Below are positions 27,419-35,597 of a DNA stretch of 64,000 bases, in pieces. The DNA comes from Flexithrix dorotheae DSM 6795 (GTDB taxonomy: Bacteria > Bacteroidota > Bacteroidia > Cytophagales > Flammeovirgaceae), in assembly GCF_000379765.1 (NCBI RefSeq), contig NZ_KB903465.1, positions 1 through 64,000 of the forward strand, given 5' to 3'. The notes under the pieces are model-generated. The model ran no database searches and had not been told where the DNA came from. It saw nothing but the letters and a program-made list of their open reading frames with translations. Every line of letters begins with the position of its first letter. Position 1 is the stretch's first letter. Both the position numbers and the translations under genes were made by a program.

Positions 27419-28033
27419 ATGGAACATTTAATTAATCTCGGAATAAAATCAATTTTTATAGAAAATATGGTATTTGCCTATTTTCTTGGAATGTGTTCTT
27501 ATCTGGCTGTTTCTAAAAAAGTTTCAACTGCCACAGGTTTAGGGGCAGCGGTAATTTTCGTTTTAGGGATTACAGTACCAGCCAACTGGTTAATCTATGA
27601 GCTTATTTTAAAAGAGGGTGCTTTAACCTGGATCAGCGATGATTTTGCAACAATTGATCTAAGCTTTTTACAATACATCATGTTTATTGCAATAATTGCT
27701 TCAATTGTTCAACTTGTTGAAATGTTAATTGAGAAATTTTTTCCAGCTCTTTACGGATCACTGGGAATATTTCTACCTCTTATCGCTGTAAACTGTGCTA
27801 TTTTAGGTTCTGCCCTTTTCATGGTACCAAGGGGTTATTCACTAGGTGAAGCTACTGTATTTGGGATAACTTCAGGAATTGGGTGGTTCTTAGCAATTAT
27901 TGCCCTTGCAGCCATCAGAGAAAAATTAAAATATTCAAATGTACCTGCACCTTTACGAGGGCTGGGAATTACATTTATCATTACTGGATTAATGGGATTG
28001 GCATTTATGTCATTCATGGGAATTTCAATCTAA
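27419..28033 (+). CDS. nqrE: Na+-translocating NADH:quinone reductase subunit E
   Basis: 204 residues, six helices. [20 protein letters not shown] and [15 protein letters not shown] contain the two conserved cysteines. The start agrees with the family N-terminus ([11 protein letters not shown]). The operon ends here with a terminator; nqrF, which normally follows and supplies the FAD and 2Fe-2S domain that accepts NADH electrons, is not present in the window. Confidence 0.95.
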   Translation: MEHLINLGIKSIFIENMVFAYFLGMCSYLAVSKKVSTATGLGAAVIFVLGITVPANWLIYELILKEGALTWISDDFATIDLSFLQYIMFIAIIASIVQLVEMLIEKFFPALYGSLGIFLPLIAVNCAILGSALFMVPRGYSLGEATVFGITSGIGWFLAIIALAAIREKLKYSNVPAPLRGLGITFIITGLMGLAFMSFMGISI

Positions 28034-28050
28034 TCTCCCCGTTAAACCAC

Positions 28051-28086
28051 AAAAAAAGGCGTTTGGAAATCCAAACGCCTTTTTTT
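28051..28086. terminator. Terminator closing the nqr operon
   Basis: A 16-bp perfect stem (28051-28066 with 28071-28086) with AAAT loop and T7 on the plus side, A7 on the other. It serves nqrE and probably the convergent gene at 28105. Confidence 0.85.
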
Positions 28087-28104
28087 ATTCCCTATTCCCT
28101 CCTT

Positions 28105-29142
28105 CTATTTCGTCCCTATGCAGGAATTATCAAAATTCTCAATGAGTCTATTCGGATTATTGGCCACTTCAATGAAAAACTCATCCAGATAATTCACCAT
28201 TTCAGTTTTATCGCCCTCATTCAAATATTCAAATTCATGAATTAACGCATAGATTTCTTCCTTTTTATCCTCCAACATTTTCAAAGCTTCCATAAACTCG
28301 GCATTTTCTCTACAGATTCCTCTAAAAACACGCTCTCGTACAGAGGAAATTCCCAGCACAGGATCAGGTTCAGCATAACTGGCATTGACTATCCCTGAAT
28401 AATCGAAGTCATAAGGAACTGCTACAGGATAAATTGCTCCTGGCTTTGTAGGCGTTAAAAGTTTAATGTTGTGTAATTCAGGTACGTACCAGTCGGTATT
28501 GCCAACCATATAATGAAATACTGACATAAAAGTCATCTCTTTTCGGGAAGTCTGGGCAGTGGCAATATTTTCCCTTTCAAAAATAGTCGTACCATTCCTT
28601 TGCGCCATGGCATCTGCATGTTCTATGATAAAACTTAATTTTGTGGTGGGTTTATGTTTCCCGCTGGTATCCTTATAGGTTACCTCTATAAGCCTTACGC
28701 GAAAGCTTTGTTCTGTGAATAAATTAAATATCTTATACACGAGATATTCCTTGAGGATATAATTTTGGTAAGCATCCTGGTTTTGGCAATGTGTAACCAG
28801 CTTTAAAGTTTTCAATTGTTGTAGTCCCGGATCTTCAAACTCAGTGTGTTTAAAATTGAGCTTAATTGGAGGGAACTTACAATGTTTTTTCCGAAATGCC
28901 CCTCTGGCTTTTAGCCGGATTTCCTTTTCCCGTATTACTCCATCATTATTGGCAATGATTTTTGCCGGTTGATATTCGTCTTTAAACTTATTTTTGATTA
29001 AAGCTTTTATATCTGTTTCGATAGTTAATTTCACCAATCCTTCCTTTTGAAAGACTGTGCTTTCCTCCTGGGAAAAAGCAAGTGAATGAGTAATGAGAAA
29101 GGCAATAAACAACAGCCCTGTTTTTGAGGGAAATAAGCTCAT
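28105..29142 (-). CDS. Secreted CotH-like kinase-fold protein
   Basis: 345 residues with a signal peptide (about 1-24, LLFIAFLITHSLAFSQ). ARGAFRKKHCKFPPIKLNF, YQNYILKEYLVYKIFN, MVGNTDWY with HNIKLL, and VPYDFDYSGIVN correspond in order to segments of the CotH protein-kinase-like fold: the HN and DFD positions would hold metal and catalytic residues. CotH of Bacillus phosphorylates coat proteins; here the protein is exported, so any substrate would be extracytoplasmic. Function inferred from fold only. Ends at the terminator shared with nqrE. Confidence 0.6.
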   Translation of the reverse strand: MSLFPSKTGLLFIAFLITHSLAFSQEESTVFQKEGLVKLTIETDIKALIKNKFKDEYQPAKIIANNDGVIREKEIRLKARGAFRKKHCKFPPIKLNFKHTEFEDPGLQQLKTLKLVTHCQNQDAYQNYILKEYLVYKIFNLFTEQSFRVRLIEVTYKDTSGKHKPTTKLSFIIEHADAMAQRNGTTIFERENIATAQTSRKEMTFMSVFHYMVGNTDWYVPELHNIKLLTPTKPGAIYPVAVPYDFDYSGIVNASYAEPDPVLGISSVRERVFRGICRENAEFMEALKMLEDKKEEIYALIHEFEYLNEGDKTEMVNYLDEFFIEVANNPNRLIENFDNSCIGTK

Positions 29143-29200
29143 AATTTTCAGGTAGTTTAGGTTTATAAGAATAAAAAAATTACTACCTAAAAATAAGCAT

Positions 29201-29887
29201 TCATTTTATTTTGTAAGCCAGACTAAATAAAATTTGAGAAATTCTGGAATTTATATCGAAAGATTCCCCATCCATTGAAAATTCATCATCAAGTCCTCCA
29301 ATGTTTTCATATTTTAAATCAAATTGGACTTTTTCCTTGTCTACCCCAATCCCAATCTGAAAACCTACACTGCCATTTTTGAAAGTACGGGTAAAATTGT
29401 CATAATTATCCCAATCTGACTCGCTACTCAGAATGGAAGAAAAAACCGGCCCGGCTCCTACTCTTATGCCTATTATTTTATACCCTAACAAAATGGGAAT
29501 ATCCAACCGGTTAAACTTTTCCTGAATATTAATTTTTTGTTCTTGTTGGTTTTCATCCTGGGTTAATAATCGCATAGTCCCACCAGCATTGAGGGTAAAA
29601 TAAACTTCAGGCCGGACAAATAAATAATCCAATCCACCCAATTCGTGGGTCCAATTGCCAAAGCCTCCTATGTGTGTACTAATTTGGGCAAAATTGGTAT
29701 TTCTGGTTAATGAAACTAATTCGGTCTCATCATTTAATTTTTGATCATCTATTAAAATGCTGGAACTTCCCAGGCCTCCTTTCAATCCAAAGGAAAAAGT
29801 AGTCTGGCAAACTCCATTGGACGAGTAAACTGTTAAAAAAAGTATATTTAGTCCAAGCAACAAAAGTGTATTTTTAACTTTTTGCAT
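29201..29887 (-). CDS. Outer-membrane beta-barrel protein (PorT-like family)
   Basis: 228 residues from the ATG at 29887; a TTG nine bases upstream is in frame but less likely. A signal peptide ends near VCQTTF. The rest has alternating polar/apolar strands: FGLKGGLGSSS at the start, GYKIIGIRVGAGPVFSS in the middle and ISQILFSLAYKIK with a hydrophobic C-terminal strand. This is the small porin-like family common in Bacteroidota. Role unknown. Confidence 0.75.
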   Translation of the reverse strand: MQKVKNTLLLLGLNILFLTVYSSNGVCQTTFSFGLKGGLGSSSILIDDQKLNDETELVSLTRNTNFAQISTHIGGFGNWTHELGGLDYLFVRPEVYFTLNAGGTMRLLTQDENQQEQKINIQEKFNRLDIPILLGYKIIGIRVGAGPVFSSILSSESDWDNYDNFTRTFKNGSVGFQIGIGVDKEKVQFDLKYENIGGLDDEFSMDGESFDINSRISQILFSLAYKIK

Positions 29888-30026
29888 TATTTTCAATTAA
29901 ATTCTCTCAAAAATAAACCTGTGTAATTATCTTTTTTATTCTGGTTTTTATCAAATTTACACCAATAAATTTTAATAGAACAAATATTAAAATAATCATA
30001 TTTTTCAACTGAAACTTTAAATTTTT

Positions 30027-30512
30027 ATGAAAAAATTAATTCTATTGGTATTCTCTGCCTTTTTTGCTCTACAGGGCTTTTCCCAGGCTGAGGAAGAAAT
30101 TGAACTATTAAAATATTTGCTCAACCAGGAAAGAAAAATTGTGCTTGCAGAAAATATGTACCTTTCTGAAGCGGAAGAACAGGTATTCTGGCCAATTTAT
30201 GAGCAGTATGCCAGTGAAAGAGAGGGATTAAGTCAAAAAAGATTTGATCTGCTTAAAAATTACGCAGAAAAATTTGATACGATGACTGATGAGGATGCCA
30301 ACAATATAATGAAAGAAATTTTCACACTACAGGGTGTTGATCTTAAATTGAGGAAAAAATACTATAAGCAAATGAATAAGCAACTACCTGCCAAGGTTGC
30401 TGCGCGTTTTTTACAAATTGACGATTATTTGAACTCAGTGGTAAAACTATCGGTAATAGACGAATTGCCTATGATTGGCGATGATAAAGTGCCTATTATT
30501 AAACTGCAGTAA
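30027..30512 (+). CDS. Exported helical protein (Spy/CpxP-like)
   Basis: 161 residues with a signal peptide (1-19, ending ALQGFSQ). The mature part is helical and charged, with LAENMYLSEAEEQVFWPIYE followed by repeated heptad-like segments and KLRKKYYKQMNKQLPAKVAA. The layout resembles Bacteroidota proteins related to LTxxQ/Spy periplasmic chaperones, but the LTxxQ signature itself is not clear. Transcribed divergently from the beta-barrel gene. Confidence 0.5.
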   Translation: MKKLILLVFSAFFALQGFSQAEEEIELLKYLLNQERKIVLAENMYLSEAEEQVFWPIYEQYASEREGLSQKRFDLLKNYAEKFDTMTDEDANNIMKEIFTLQGVDLKLRKKYYKQMNKQLPAKVAARFLQIDDYLNSVVKLSVIDELPMIGDDKVPIIKLQ

Positions 30513-30531
30513 TGTTGTGTTTATAAAATTG

Positions 30532-30577
30532 ATAAAAAAAGAGAGCAGTGATTTTTAAGCACTGCCCTCTTTTTTTA
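30532..30577. terminator. Bidirectional terminator with one mismatch
   Basis: AAAAAAGAG-A-GCAGTG pairs with CACTGC-C-CTCTTTTTT (one A-C mismatch) around a 7-8-nt loop. The right side overlaps the stop codon of the YtxH gene, and both convergent genes can use it. Confidence 0.75.
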
Positions 30578-30829
30578 TTTTCCAATTATCCGTTTACCTT
30601 TTCTGGCCAGGTCATTTACGTTGGATTCTACATCTTCAGCTATATGTTGGAAGGAATCTTTTCCTTTTTCCACCAGATCGTCTACAGTATGATTTAAATC
30701 CTGAATTTTTCTATTCAATTTCTTTCTGGTTCTTTTTCCCTTATCCGGGGCCATAAGTAATGCGGTTACAGCTCCTACCGCAGCACCCAAAATTACTCCT
30801 GCAAAAAATGATTCTGCTTTGTTGCTCAT
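30575..30829 (-). CDS. YtxH-domain protein
   Basis: 84 residues. One N-terminal glycine/alanine-rich helix (FFAGVILGAAVGAVTALLMA) followed directly by PDKGKRTRKKL and a basic amphipathic tail is the YtxH pattern. These are small membrane-anchored proteins often linked to stress or stationary phase. Start is the ATG at 30829. Confidence 0.85.
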   Translation of the reverse strand: MSNKAESFFAGVILGAAVGAVTALLMAPDKGKRTRKKLNRKIQDLNHTVDDLVEKGKDSFQHIAEDVESNVNDLARKGKRIIGK

Positions 30830-31027
30830 GATTAATTAGTTTAGATTTGATTTGAAAATGATTTAATTATTAAACCTAAAGCTTTTTGTACTTGTTAATA
30901 TGAATTACTGTATTTAGAGGCAAAAGGTTTCTTTTCAACTTAGTGTTTTTTATTACAATAACAAATTTCCAATAATAATTTTCAGAAAATACTGCCTGGA
31001 AGTTTATAATAAACCTTAATTACAACT

Positions 31028-32281
31028 ATGAAGCTTGTTTTAGCTGAGATTATAACCATTGGTGATGAAATACTTTATGGACAGATTACTGATACCAATT
31101 CCCAGTGGATAAGTGCCGAACTGGATAAGGCAGGAATTAAAACGATTAGAAAAGTATCTATTGGTGACCAGAAATCAGAAATTTTATCCGCAATTGAAGA
31201 GGCACAAACCAGAGCAGATATCATTTTAATTACCGGAGGACTGGGGCCTACCAAGGATGATATCACCAAAAAAACCTTTGCAGAATACTTTGGCGTAGAA
31301 ATGTTTCAGGATAAAAGTGTGCTTGAAAATATAGAAGGCCTGTTTAAAGCAAGAGGAAGAGAAATTAATGAATTGAACCAGCAACAAGCCTTTGTTCCCA
31401 AAAATGCCAGGGTAATTATGAACCTGGTGGGAACTGCCCCGGGAATGTGGTTTGAGCAAAATGGAAAAGTGATGGTTTCCATGCCGGGAGTTCCCAGTGA
31501 GATGAAAAAGATGATGAGTGAACAAATCATTCCCTCCTTACAGGAAAAGTTTGAGACTCCATTCATCCTTCATAAAATGATCAAAACAATTGGAATTGGA
31601 GAATCGAAGCTGGCTCCAATGATTGAGCACTGGGAGGATAATTTACCTGACCACATCAAACTGGCCTATTTGCCGAGAATGGGTCAGGTAAGGCTGAGAT
31701 TGACTGCTTTTGGAACTGACAAACAAAAGTTAGATATTGAAATAGGTGAGCAGATAAAAAAGGTTGTTCCTATTATCGGCAAATACATTTATGGATTCGA
31801 TGAGGAGGAAGTGGAACATACCATTGGCAGACTTTTGCTTCAAAAAAAACAGACCTTAGCCACTGCAGAAAGTTGTACAGGAGGATTACTTGCTGATAAA
31901 ATTACTGATATACCAGGTTGTTCCGCTTATTTTAAGGGCGGAATTGTGGCTTATAGCAATGAGGTAAAAATGTCTCAACTGGGCGTTTTGGAGGAGACTT
32001 TAAAAGCCCATGGTGCGGTGAGTGAACAAACGGCTATGGAAATGGCTAAAAATGTTAGGGAAAAATACAATGCCGATTATGGCATTTCTACCACCGGAAT
32101 TGCGGGCCCTGATGGCGGAGTACCCGGAAAGCCTGTGGGAACAATTTACATTGGTTATTCCGATCAAAAGGAAACCTTTGCCAAATTACTCAATCTTACC
32201 CAGGATAGGCATATCAACATTAATTTCACTTATAATGCTATCTTAAATCTGCTAAGAAAAAAACTGATGGAAATTGATTAG
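31028..32281 (+). CDS. cinA: CinA-family protein (NMN deamidase / ADP-ribose pyrophosphatase)
   Basis: 417 residues with both usual domains. The N-terminal MoCF-like domain (about 1-170) has ITGGLGPTKDDITKKTFAE; the C-terminal CinA/PncC domain (about 255-415) has ATAESCTGGLLADKIT and GISTTGIAGPDGG. PncC removes the amide of nicotinamide mononucleotide in NAD salvage. Older naming as competence-damage protein does not imply competence here. The next gene starts 77 bp later. Confidence 0.92.
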   Translation: MKLVLAEIITIGDEILYGQITDTNSQWISAELDKAGIKTIRKVSIGDQKSEILSAIEEAQTRADIILITGGLGPTKDDITKKTFAEYFGVEMFQDKSVLENIEGLFKARGREINELNQQQAFVPKNARVIMNLVGTAPGMWFEQNGKVMVSMPGVPSEMKKMMSEQIIPSLQEKFETPFILHKMIKTIGIGESKLAPMIEHWEDNLPDHIKLAYLPRMGQVRLRLTAFGTDKQKLDIEIGEQIKKVVPIIGKYIYGFDEEEVEHTIGRLLLQKKQTLATAESCTGGLLADKITDIPGCSAYFKGGIVAYSNEVKMSQLGVLEETLKAHGAVSEQTAMEMAKNVREKYNADYGISTTGIAGPDGGVPGKPVGTIYIGYSDQKETFAKLLNLTQDRHININFTYNAILNLLRKKLMEID

Positions 32282-32358
32282 ATGGAAGAACGTAAATTTT
32301 CCTACCTGTAGAATATCATTAACTTTGAATTATTAAGACAACTAATCAATTTATCCAA

Positions 32359-33348
32359 ATGAAAATATTATTTATAGGAGGAACAGGAAATATTTCGGCA
32401 TCCTGTACCCGCCTTGCCATTGCCAAAGGACATGAAGTTTATTTGCTTATCAGAGGTTCTGGAAACAGGGAAATTCCCGAAGGAGCCAAAGTAATAAAAG
32501 GGGATATCAAAGACATTCCCGGGACAAAAGCAGCGATTAAAGACCATCATTTTGATGCTGTGGCTAATTTTATCGCTTTTACCCCTGAGGATATTGAAAA
32601 TGATATTGAAATTTTTAATGGGAAAACCGACCAGTATATATTTATCAGTTCGGCATCCTGTTATCAGAAGCCGCTCTCCCATCCCATCGTTACAGAATCT
32701 ACCCCATTGAAAAACCCTTTCTGGCAGTATTCCAGAGATAAAATTTCCTGCGAAGATTTGCTGAATAAAGTTTATAGAGAAGACGATTTCCCAATGACTA
32801 TCGTCCGTCCTTCGCTTACTTATGGCACCGTAATTCCCGTGGCCATAGGCAGTTGGGAAGATTATACCATCATAGACAGAATGAAAAAGGGCAAGAAAGT
32901 AATTGTACACGGGGATGGCACTTCACTTTGGACAATTACTCATGCCGATGACTTTGCCATAGGGTTTACCGGACTTTTAGGACATCAGCAGGCCATAGGT
33001 CAGGCATTTCACATTACTTCAGATGAAATTCTCACCTGGAATCAAATTTATGAAGCTGTAGCTGCAGCTGCCGGGGTGAAACCAAATTTTGTCCATATCC
33101 CTTCTACCTTTATTGCCAAATTTGATGAATTTCAGGTAGGAAATCTTATAGGTGATAAAGCCGTGAGTGTGGTGTTTGACAATACTAAAATTAAGACCTT
33201 TGTTCCTGAATTTAATGCTACAATTACTTTTAAAAAAGGGATAAAAAGAACCGTTGACTGGTTTGAAGCCAAAGCGGAGCGAATGAAAATCGTGGAGGAA
33301 AATAATGTATTAATGGATAAAATAATTGCAGCATACGAAGCCTTGTAA
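32359..33348 (+). CDS. NAD-dependent epimerase/dehydratase-like protein (extended SDR)
   Basis: 329 residues. FIGGTGNISASCTRLA is a Rossmann nucleotide loop, YSRDKISCEDLL provides the YxxxK pair, and IVRPSLTYG is typical of extended short-chain dehydrogenases. The glycine loop is GGTGNIS, as in atypical/CSP41-like members, some of which have lost catalysis. The sugar or other substrate cannot be named. Ends in its own terminator. Confidence 0.8.
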   Translation: MKILFIGGTGNISASCTRLAIAKGHEVYLLIRGSGNREIPEGAKVIKGDIKDIPGTKAAIKDHHFDAVANFIAFTPEDIENDIEIFNGKTDQYIFISSASCYQKPLSHPIVTESTPLKNPFWQYSRDKISCEDLLNKVYREDDFPMTIVRPSLTYGTVIPVAIGSWEDYTIIDRMKKGKKVIVHGDGTSLWTITHADDFAIGFTGLLGHQQAIGQAFHITSDEILTWNQIYEAVAAAAGVKPNFVHIPSTFIAKFDEFQVGNLIGDKAVSVVFDNTKIKTFVPEFNATITFKKGIKRTVDWFEAKAERMKIVEENNVLMDKIIAAYEAL

Positions 33349-33351
33349 TAC

Positions 33352-33387
33352 AAAAAAGAGCCTGAAGTACATTTCAGGCTCTTTTTT
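33352..33387 (+). terminator. Intrinsic terminator, 15-bp stem
   Basis: 33352-33366 and 33373-33387 are exact reverse complements around GTACAT, ending in T6 just after the epimerase-like gene. Confidence 0.85.
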
Positions 33388-33398
33388 AATTCGGAATT

Positions 33399-33530
33399 AA
33401 GTAGTAATTCAAAATTAATCTTCTATTATTTTGCAATAAAAGACTAATAGAGAGATTACTATTTCTCGAAAACAATAGTTCCCAGTGTGGAGCCCCGGTG
33501 TGGAGCACCCGGAGAGGACCACTAATGCTT
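33399..33530. repeat. Intergenic repeat, copy 1
   Basis: About 130 bp clearly related to 43676-43810. Shared blocks include AAGTAGTAA at the left, TATTATTTTGC, GAGATTACT/AAGATTACT and a GC-rich right end with about three imperfect 14-bp units around CCCGGTGTGGAGC (33480-33518). It fills the gap between the epimerase terminator and the 3' end of doxX. Confidence 0.7.
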
Positions 33531-33538
33531 ATCTGAAA

Positions 33539-33919
33539 TTATTTAGCGGCAATAACTCCCTGAAATTTTTCCTTGTGGAAAAGGAATAAGAAACCAGTTG
33601 CCACTAATAAGAAAATCCCCATTGGAAGTCCTTCTGGCCCCAGAAAGGCATGGAATAAAACGATATTCACTACAATAGGAGCTATAATTACCAAACCAAG
33701 CGCCACATACCTGTTAATAATAAACAGCAACCCGGCTACTATTTCTACCAATCCAATTAATGGCATGAGATATTTACTTGCCATAAATCCCTGGAAAACA
33801 GCCAACTCTGCTGGAGGAGGCTCTGGCATGGGAATAAAATTTAAAAATTTGTTTGCACCAAAAACCAGAAAAATTACTCCAGTTAACCACCTTGCCCCGA
33901 TTTCAATTTTTGATTTCAT
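33539..33919 (-). CDS. DoxX-family membrane protein
   Basis: 126 residues from the ATG at 33919, with four membrane helices (GARWLTGVIFLVFGANKFL, LMPLIGLVEIVAGLLFII and two more). DoxX-like proteins are small inner-membrane proteins linked to redox or thiol stress. A frame extension to an ATG at 33979 is rejected because that codon lies within a palindrome matching the marR operator. Likely repressed by the neighbouring MarR protein. Confidence 0.82.
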   Translation of the reverse strand: MKSKIEIGARWLTGVIFLVFGANKFLNFIPMPEPPPAELAVFQGFMASKYLMPLIGLVEIVAGLLFIINRYVALGLVIIAPIVVNIVLFHAFLGPEGLPMGIFLLVATGFLFLFHKEKFQGVIAAK

Positions 33920-33967
33920 GATTTTAATATAATTTGATTGTAAATGTTTGATTTTGATTTCCATGGT

Positions 33968-33989
33968 ATTATATCCCATGGAATATTTT
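33968..33989. promoter_or_regulatory. Probable MarR operator upstream of doxX
   Basis: ATTATATCCCATGGAATATT and two further bases match the palindrome in front of marR at 19 of 22 positions. It lies 49-70 bp before the doxX ATG at 33919. An extra CCATGG half-site stands at 33961-33966. Confidence 0.65.
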
Positions 33990-34100
33990 TGAGTAAAATT
34001 TTTTAAACTTATATAATTCTTTTTAAGAAGCCATTGCCCTGCTTATTTAACAAATTATTTCCACAACATGGTAAGTACATATTTTTATCAAAGTAATTCA

Positions 34101-34550
34101 TTACCCTCTTAATTTATTCAAAATACGATTTAATTCTTCCGCTTCCTTTTCTGTGATATTATCCACCATCTGGTTGGATTGAGGAAAAATCTCATCTAAT
34201 TTGCTCAATAACTTTAATCCTTCGGGCATAATTTCGATAAACACTACCCTCCTGTCATGTTCACATCTCACTCTGCCAATCAGCTCCTTCTCCAGCAATT
34301 TGTCCATCAGCCTGGTAATATTTGGAGCACGCTCAACCATCCTTTCTTTTATGGTCTGCACACTTAAAGGCGTTCCTTTCGAGCCTCTTAATATCCTAAG
34401 GATATTGAATTGCTGGATTGAAATTCCAAATGGCCTCAAAATATTATTGCTTTCCGAATTGATCCAGTTGGCAGTAAATACGACATTGATTACAGCTTTA
34501 TGCTTGATACTAATGAACTTACTTTTGATTTCTTCCTCAATATTAGCCAT
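34101..34550 (-). CDS. MarR-family transcriptional regulator
   Basis: 149 residues from the ATG at 34550. The frame reaches a TTG at 34574, but that TTG is part of the predicted -7 box TAATTTTG, so it cannot be the start. The winged-helix core is visible: QFNILRILRGSKGTPLSVQT, then NITRLMDKLLEKELIGRVRC and EHDRRVVFIEIMPEG for the wing. It probably represses itself and doxX through the CCATGG-centred palindromes and responds to an unknown small molecule or oxidant. Confidence 0.85.
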   Translation of the reverse strand: MANIEEEIKSKFISIKHKAVINVVFTANWINSESNNILRPFGISIQQFNILRILRGSKGTPLSVQTIKERMVERAPNITRLMDKLLEKELIGRVRCEHDRRVVFIEIMPEGLKLLSKLDEIFPQSNQMVDNITEKEAEELNRILNKLRG

Positions 34551-34571
34551 TCCTGAAGTTAATTGATGAGA

Positions 34572-34602
34572 CAAAATTATATTCCATGGAATATAATTCC
34601 AA
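34572..34602 (-). promoter_or_regulatory. marR promoter with an operator in its spacer
   Basis: On the minus strand TTGG (34599-34602) stands 19 nt before TAATTTTG (34572-34579), an exact TAnnTTTG -7 box. A perfect 24-bp palindrome centred on CCATGG (34575-34598) fills the spacer, so bound repressor would block RNA polymerase. The predicted leader is about 15 nt. Confidence 0.7.
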
Positions 34603-34640
34603 GGAAAATTTTATTTATTTTTTAAATTTACACAAAAAAA

Positions 34641-34662
34641 GCCCTGAAAGTGCTTTCAGGGC
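34641..34662 (-). terminator. Terminator after the GIN-domain gene
   Basis: GCCCTGAAAG (34641-34650) pairs with CTTTCAGGGC (34653-34662). Read on the minus strand it is followed by TTTTTTTGTG, and it lies 25 bp past the stop of the 34687-35412 gene. Confidence 0.75.
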
Positions 34663-34686
34663 CATAATAATAAAATCTAAAATTTT

Positions 34687-35412
34687 TTAATTTACATTTT
34701 CAATTTTACCTGAGCCGGAAATATTACTATCTACAGTAGGATTCCCTTTGTAAAAAACATCTCCACTTCCTGCAATGCTCACATCCAGGGTTTCGGAAAC
34801 TGTAACCCTTGCACTTCCCGAACCGGAAATAGAAATATCAGCTTTGGAAGAAGATAAATCAAAAGCATCCACATCACCAGAGCCTGATATTACAATCCTT
34901 TGTTTTTCAATTTCCCCTGCTACTTTGATATCGCCTGAGCCGGAAATTGAGCTTAATAATTCATTCCCGGAAACTTTGGCATCCATATTTCCAGAACCTG
35001 AAATAATCAGATCGAAATTATCACCTGAAAATTCATCCTGAAAAAACACATCCCCTGAACCACTGATGGCAGCCTTTTCCAAATCGGGAATAGTGATATA
35101 AATATCCAGATCTTCATAACTTTTCATGCAATTCCTAAACTCGATTTGCCACTCTCCATTTTTGACTTCATCCTCAATCTGATTAATCACATTTTCCTGA
35201 CCTTCAATTTCTACCAATTGGGTTTCCCCTTTTTTAAGAAAAACTCGTCCGGATACCTGAAGGTTAAAACTATGGAAATCATTCAATTCTATAGTTTTAG
35301 TTATGATACTGCCACTACCTTTATCACAGTCATTTAATTCATCACAACTGGAAAATAAAAAGGGCACAGCTAATAAAAATGACACTAGTTGAAATTTCAG
35401 AACTTTTCTCAT
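34687..35412 (-). CDS. Lipoprotein with head GIN domain (DUF2807)
   Basis: 241 residues from the ATG at 35412 (an upstream GTG at 35439 is in frame but the signal starts here). Lipobox FLFSSC gives a lipidated cysteine near residue 20. The rest is a beta-helix of repeated ISGSGDV/ISGSGN turns, the hallmark of the head GIN domain abundant in Bacteroidota. Likely anchored in the outer membrane; function unknown. Confidence 0.88.
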   Translation of the reverse strand: MRKVLKFQLVSFLLAVPFLFSSCDELNDCDKGSGSIITKTIELNDFHSFNLQVSGRVFLKKGETQLVEIEGQENVINQIEDEVKNGEWQIEFRNCMKSYEDLDIYITIPDLEKAAISGSGDVFFQDEFSGDNFDLIISGSGNMDAKVSGNELLSSISGSGDIKVAGEIEKQRIVISGSGDVDAFDLSSSKADISISGSGSARVTVSETLDVSIAGSGDVFYKGNPTVDSNISGSGKIENVN

Positions 35413-35597
35413 TAATATAATTATTTGATTAACAAACACTATAGTCGGAAAACAAGCCTGAAAGGTTGCATTTTGGCTTTTTTTTATCTGGCTTTAGCTA
35501 ATTTTTTTTAGTCAGAGGTGGCAATTGGCTGTAATATTAAATGGAGGAATACTATATTTAAAGATTCAAAAATTATAAACCAATTACCATATTTTTA

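Noticed and set aside
28034-28104. A truncated nqrF after nqrE
   Set aside because: Only 71 bp separate nqrE from the convergent gene and they hold a terminator; no NqrF residues are seen.
33920-33979. Longer doxX frame starting at the ATG at 33979
   Set aside because: That ATG is inside the MarR-type palindrome and the extra 20 residues are not part of the DoxX family.
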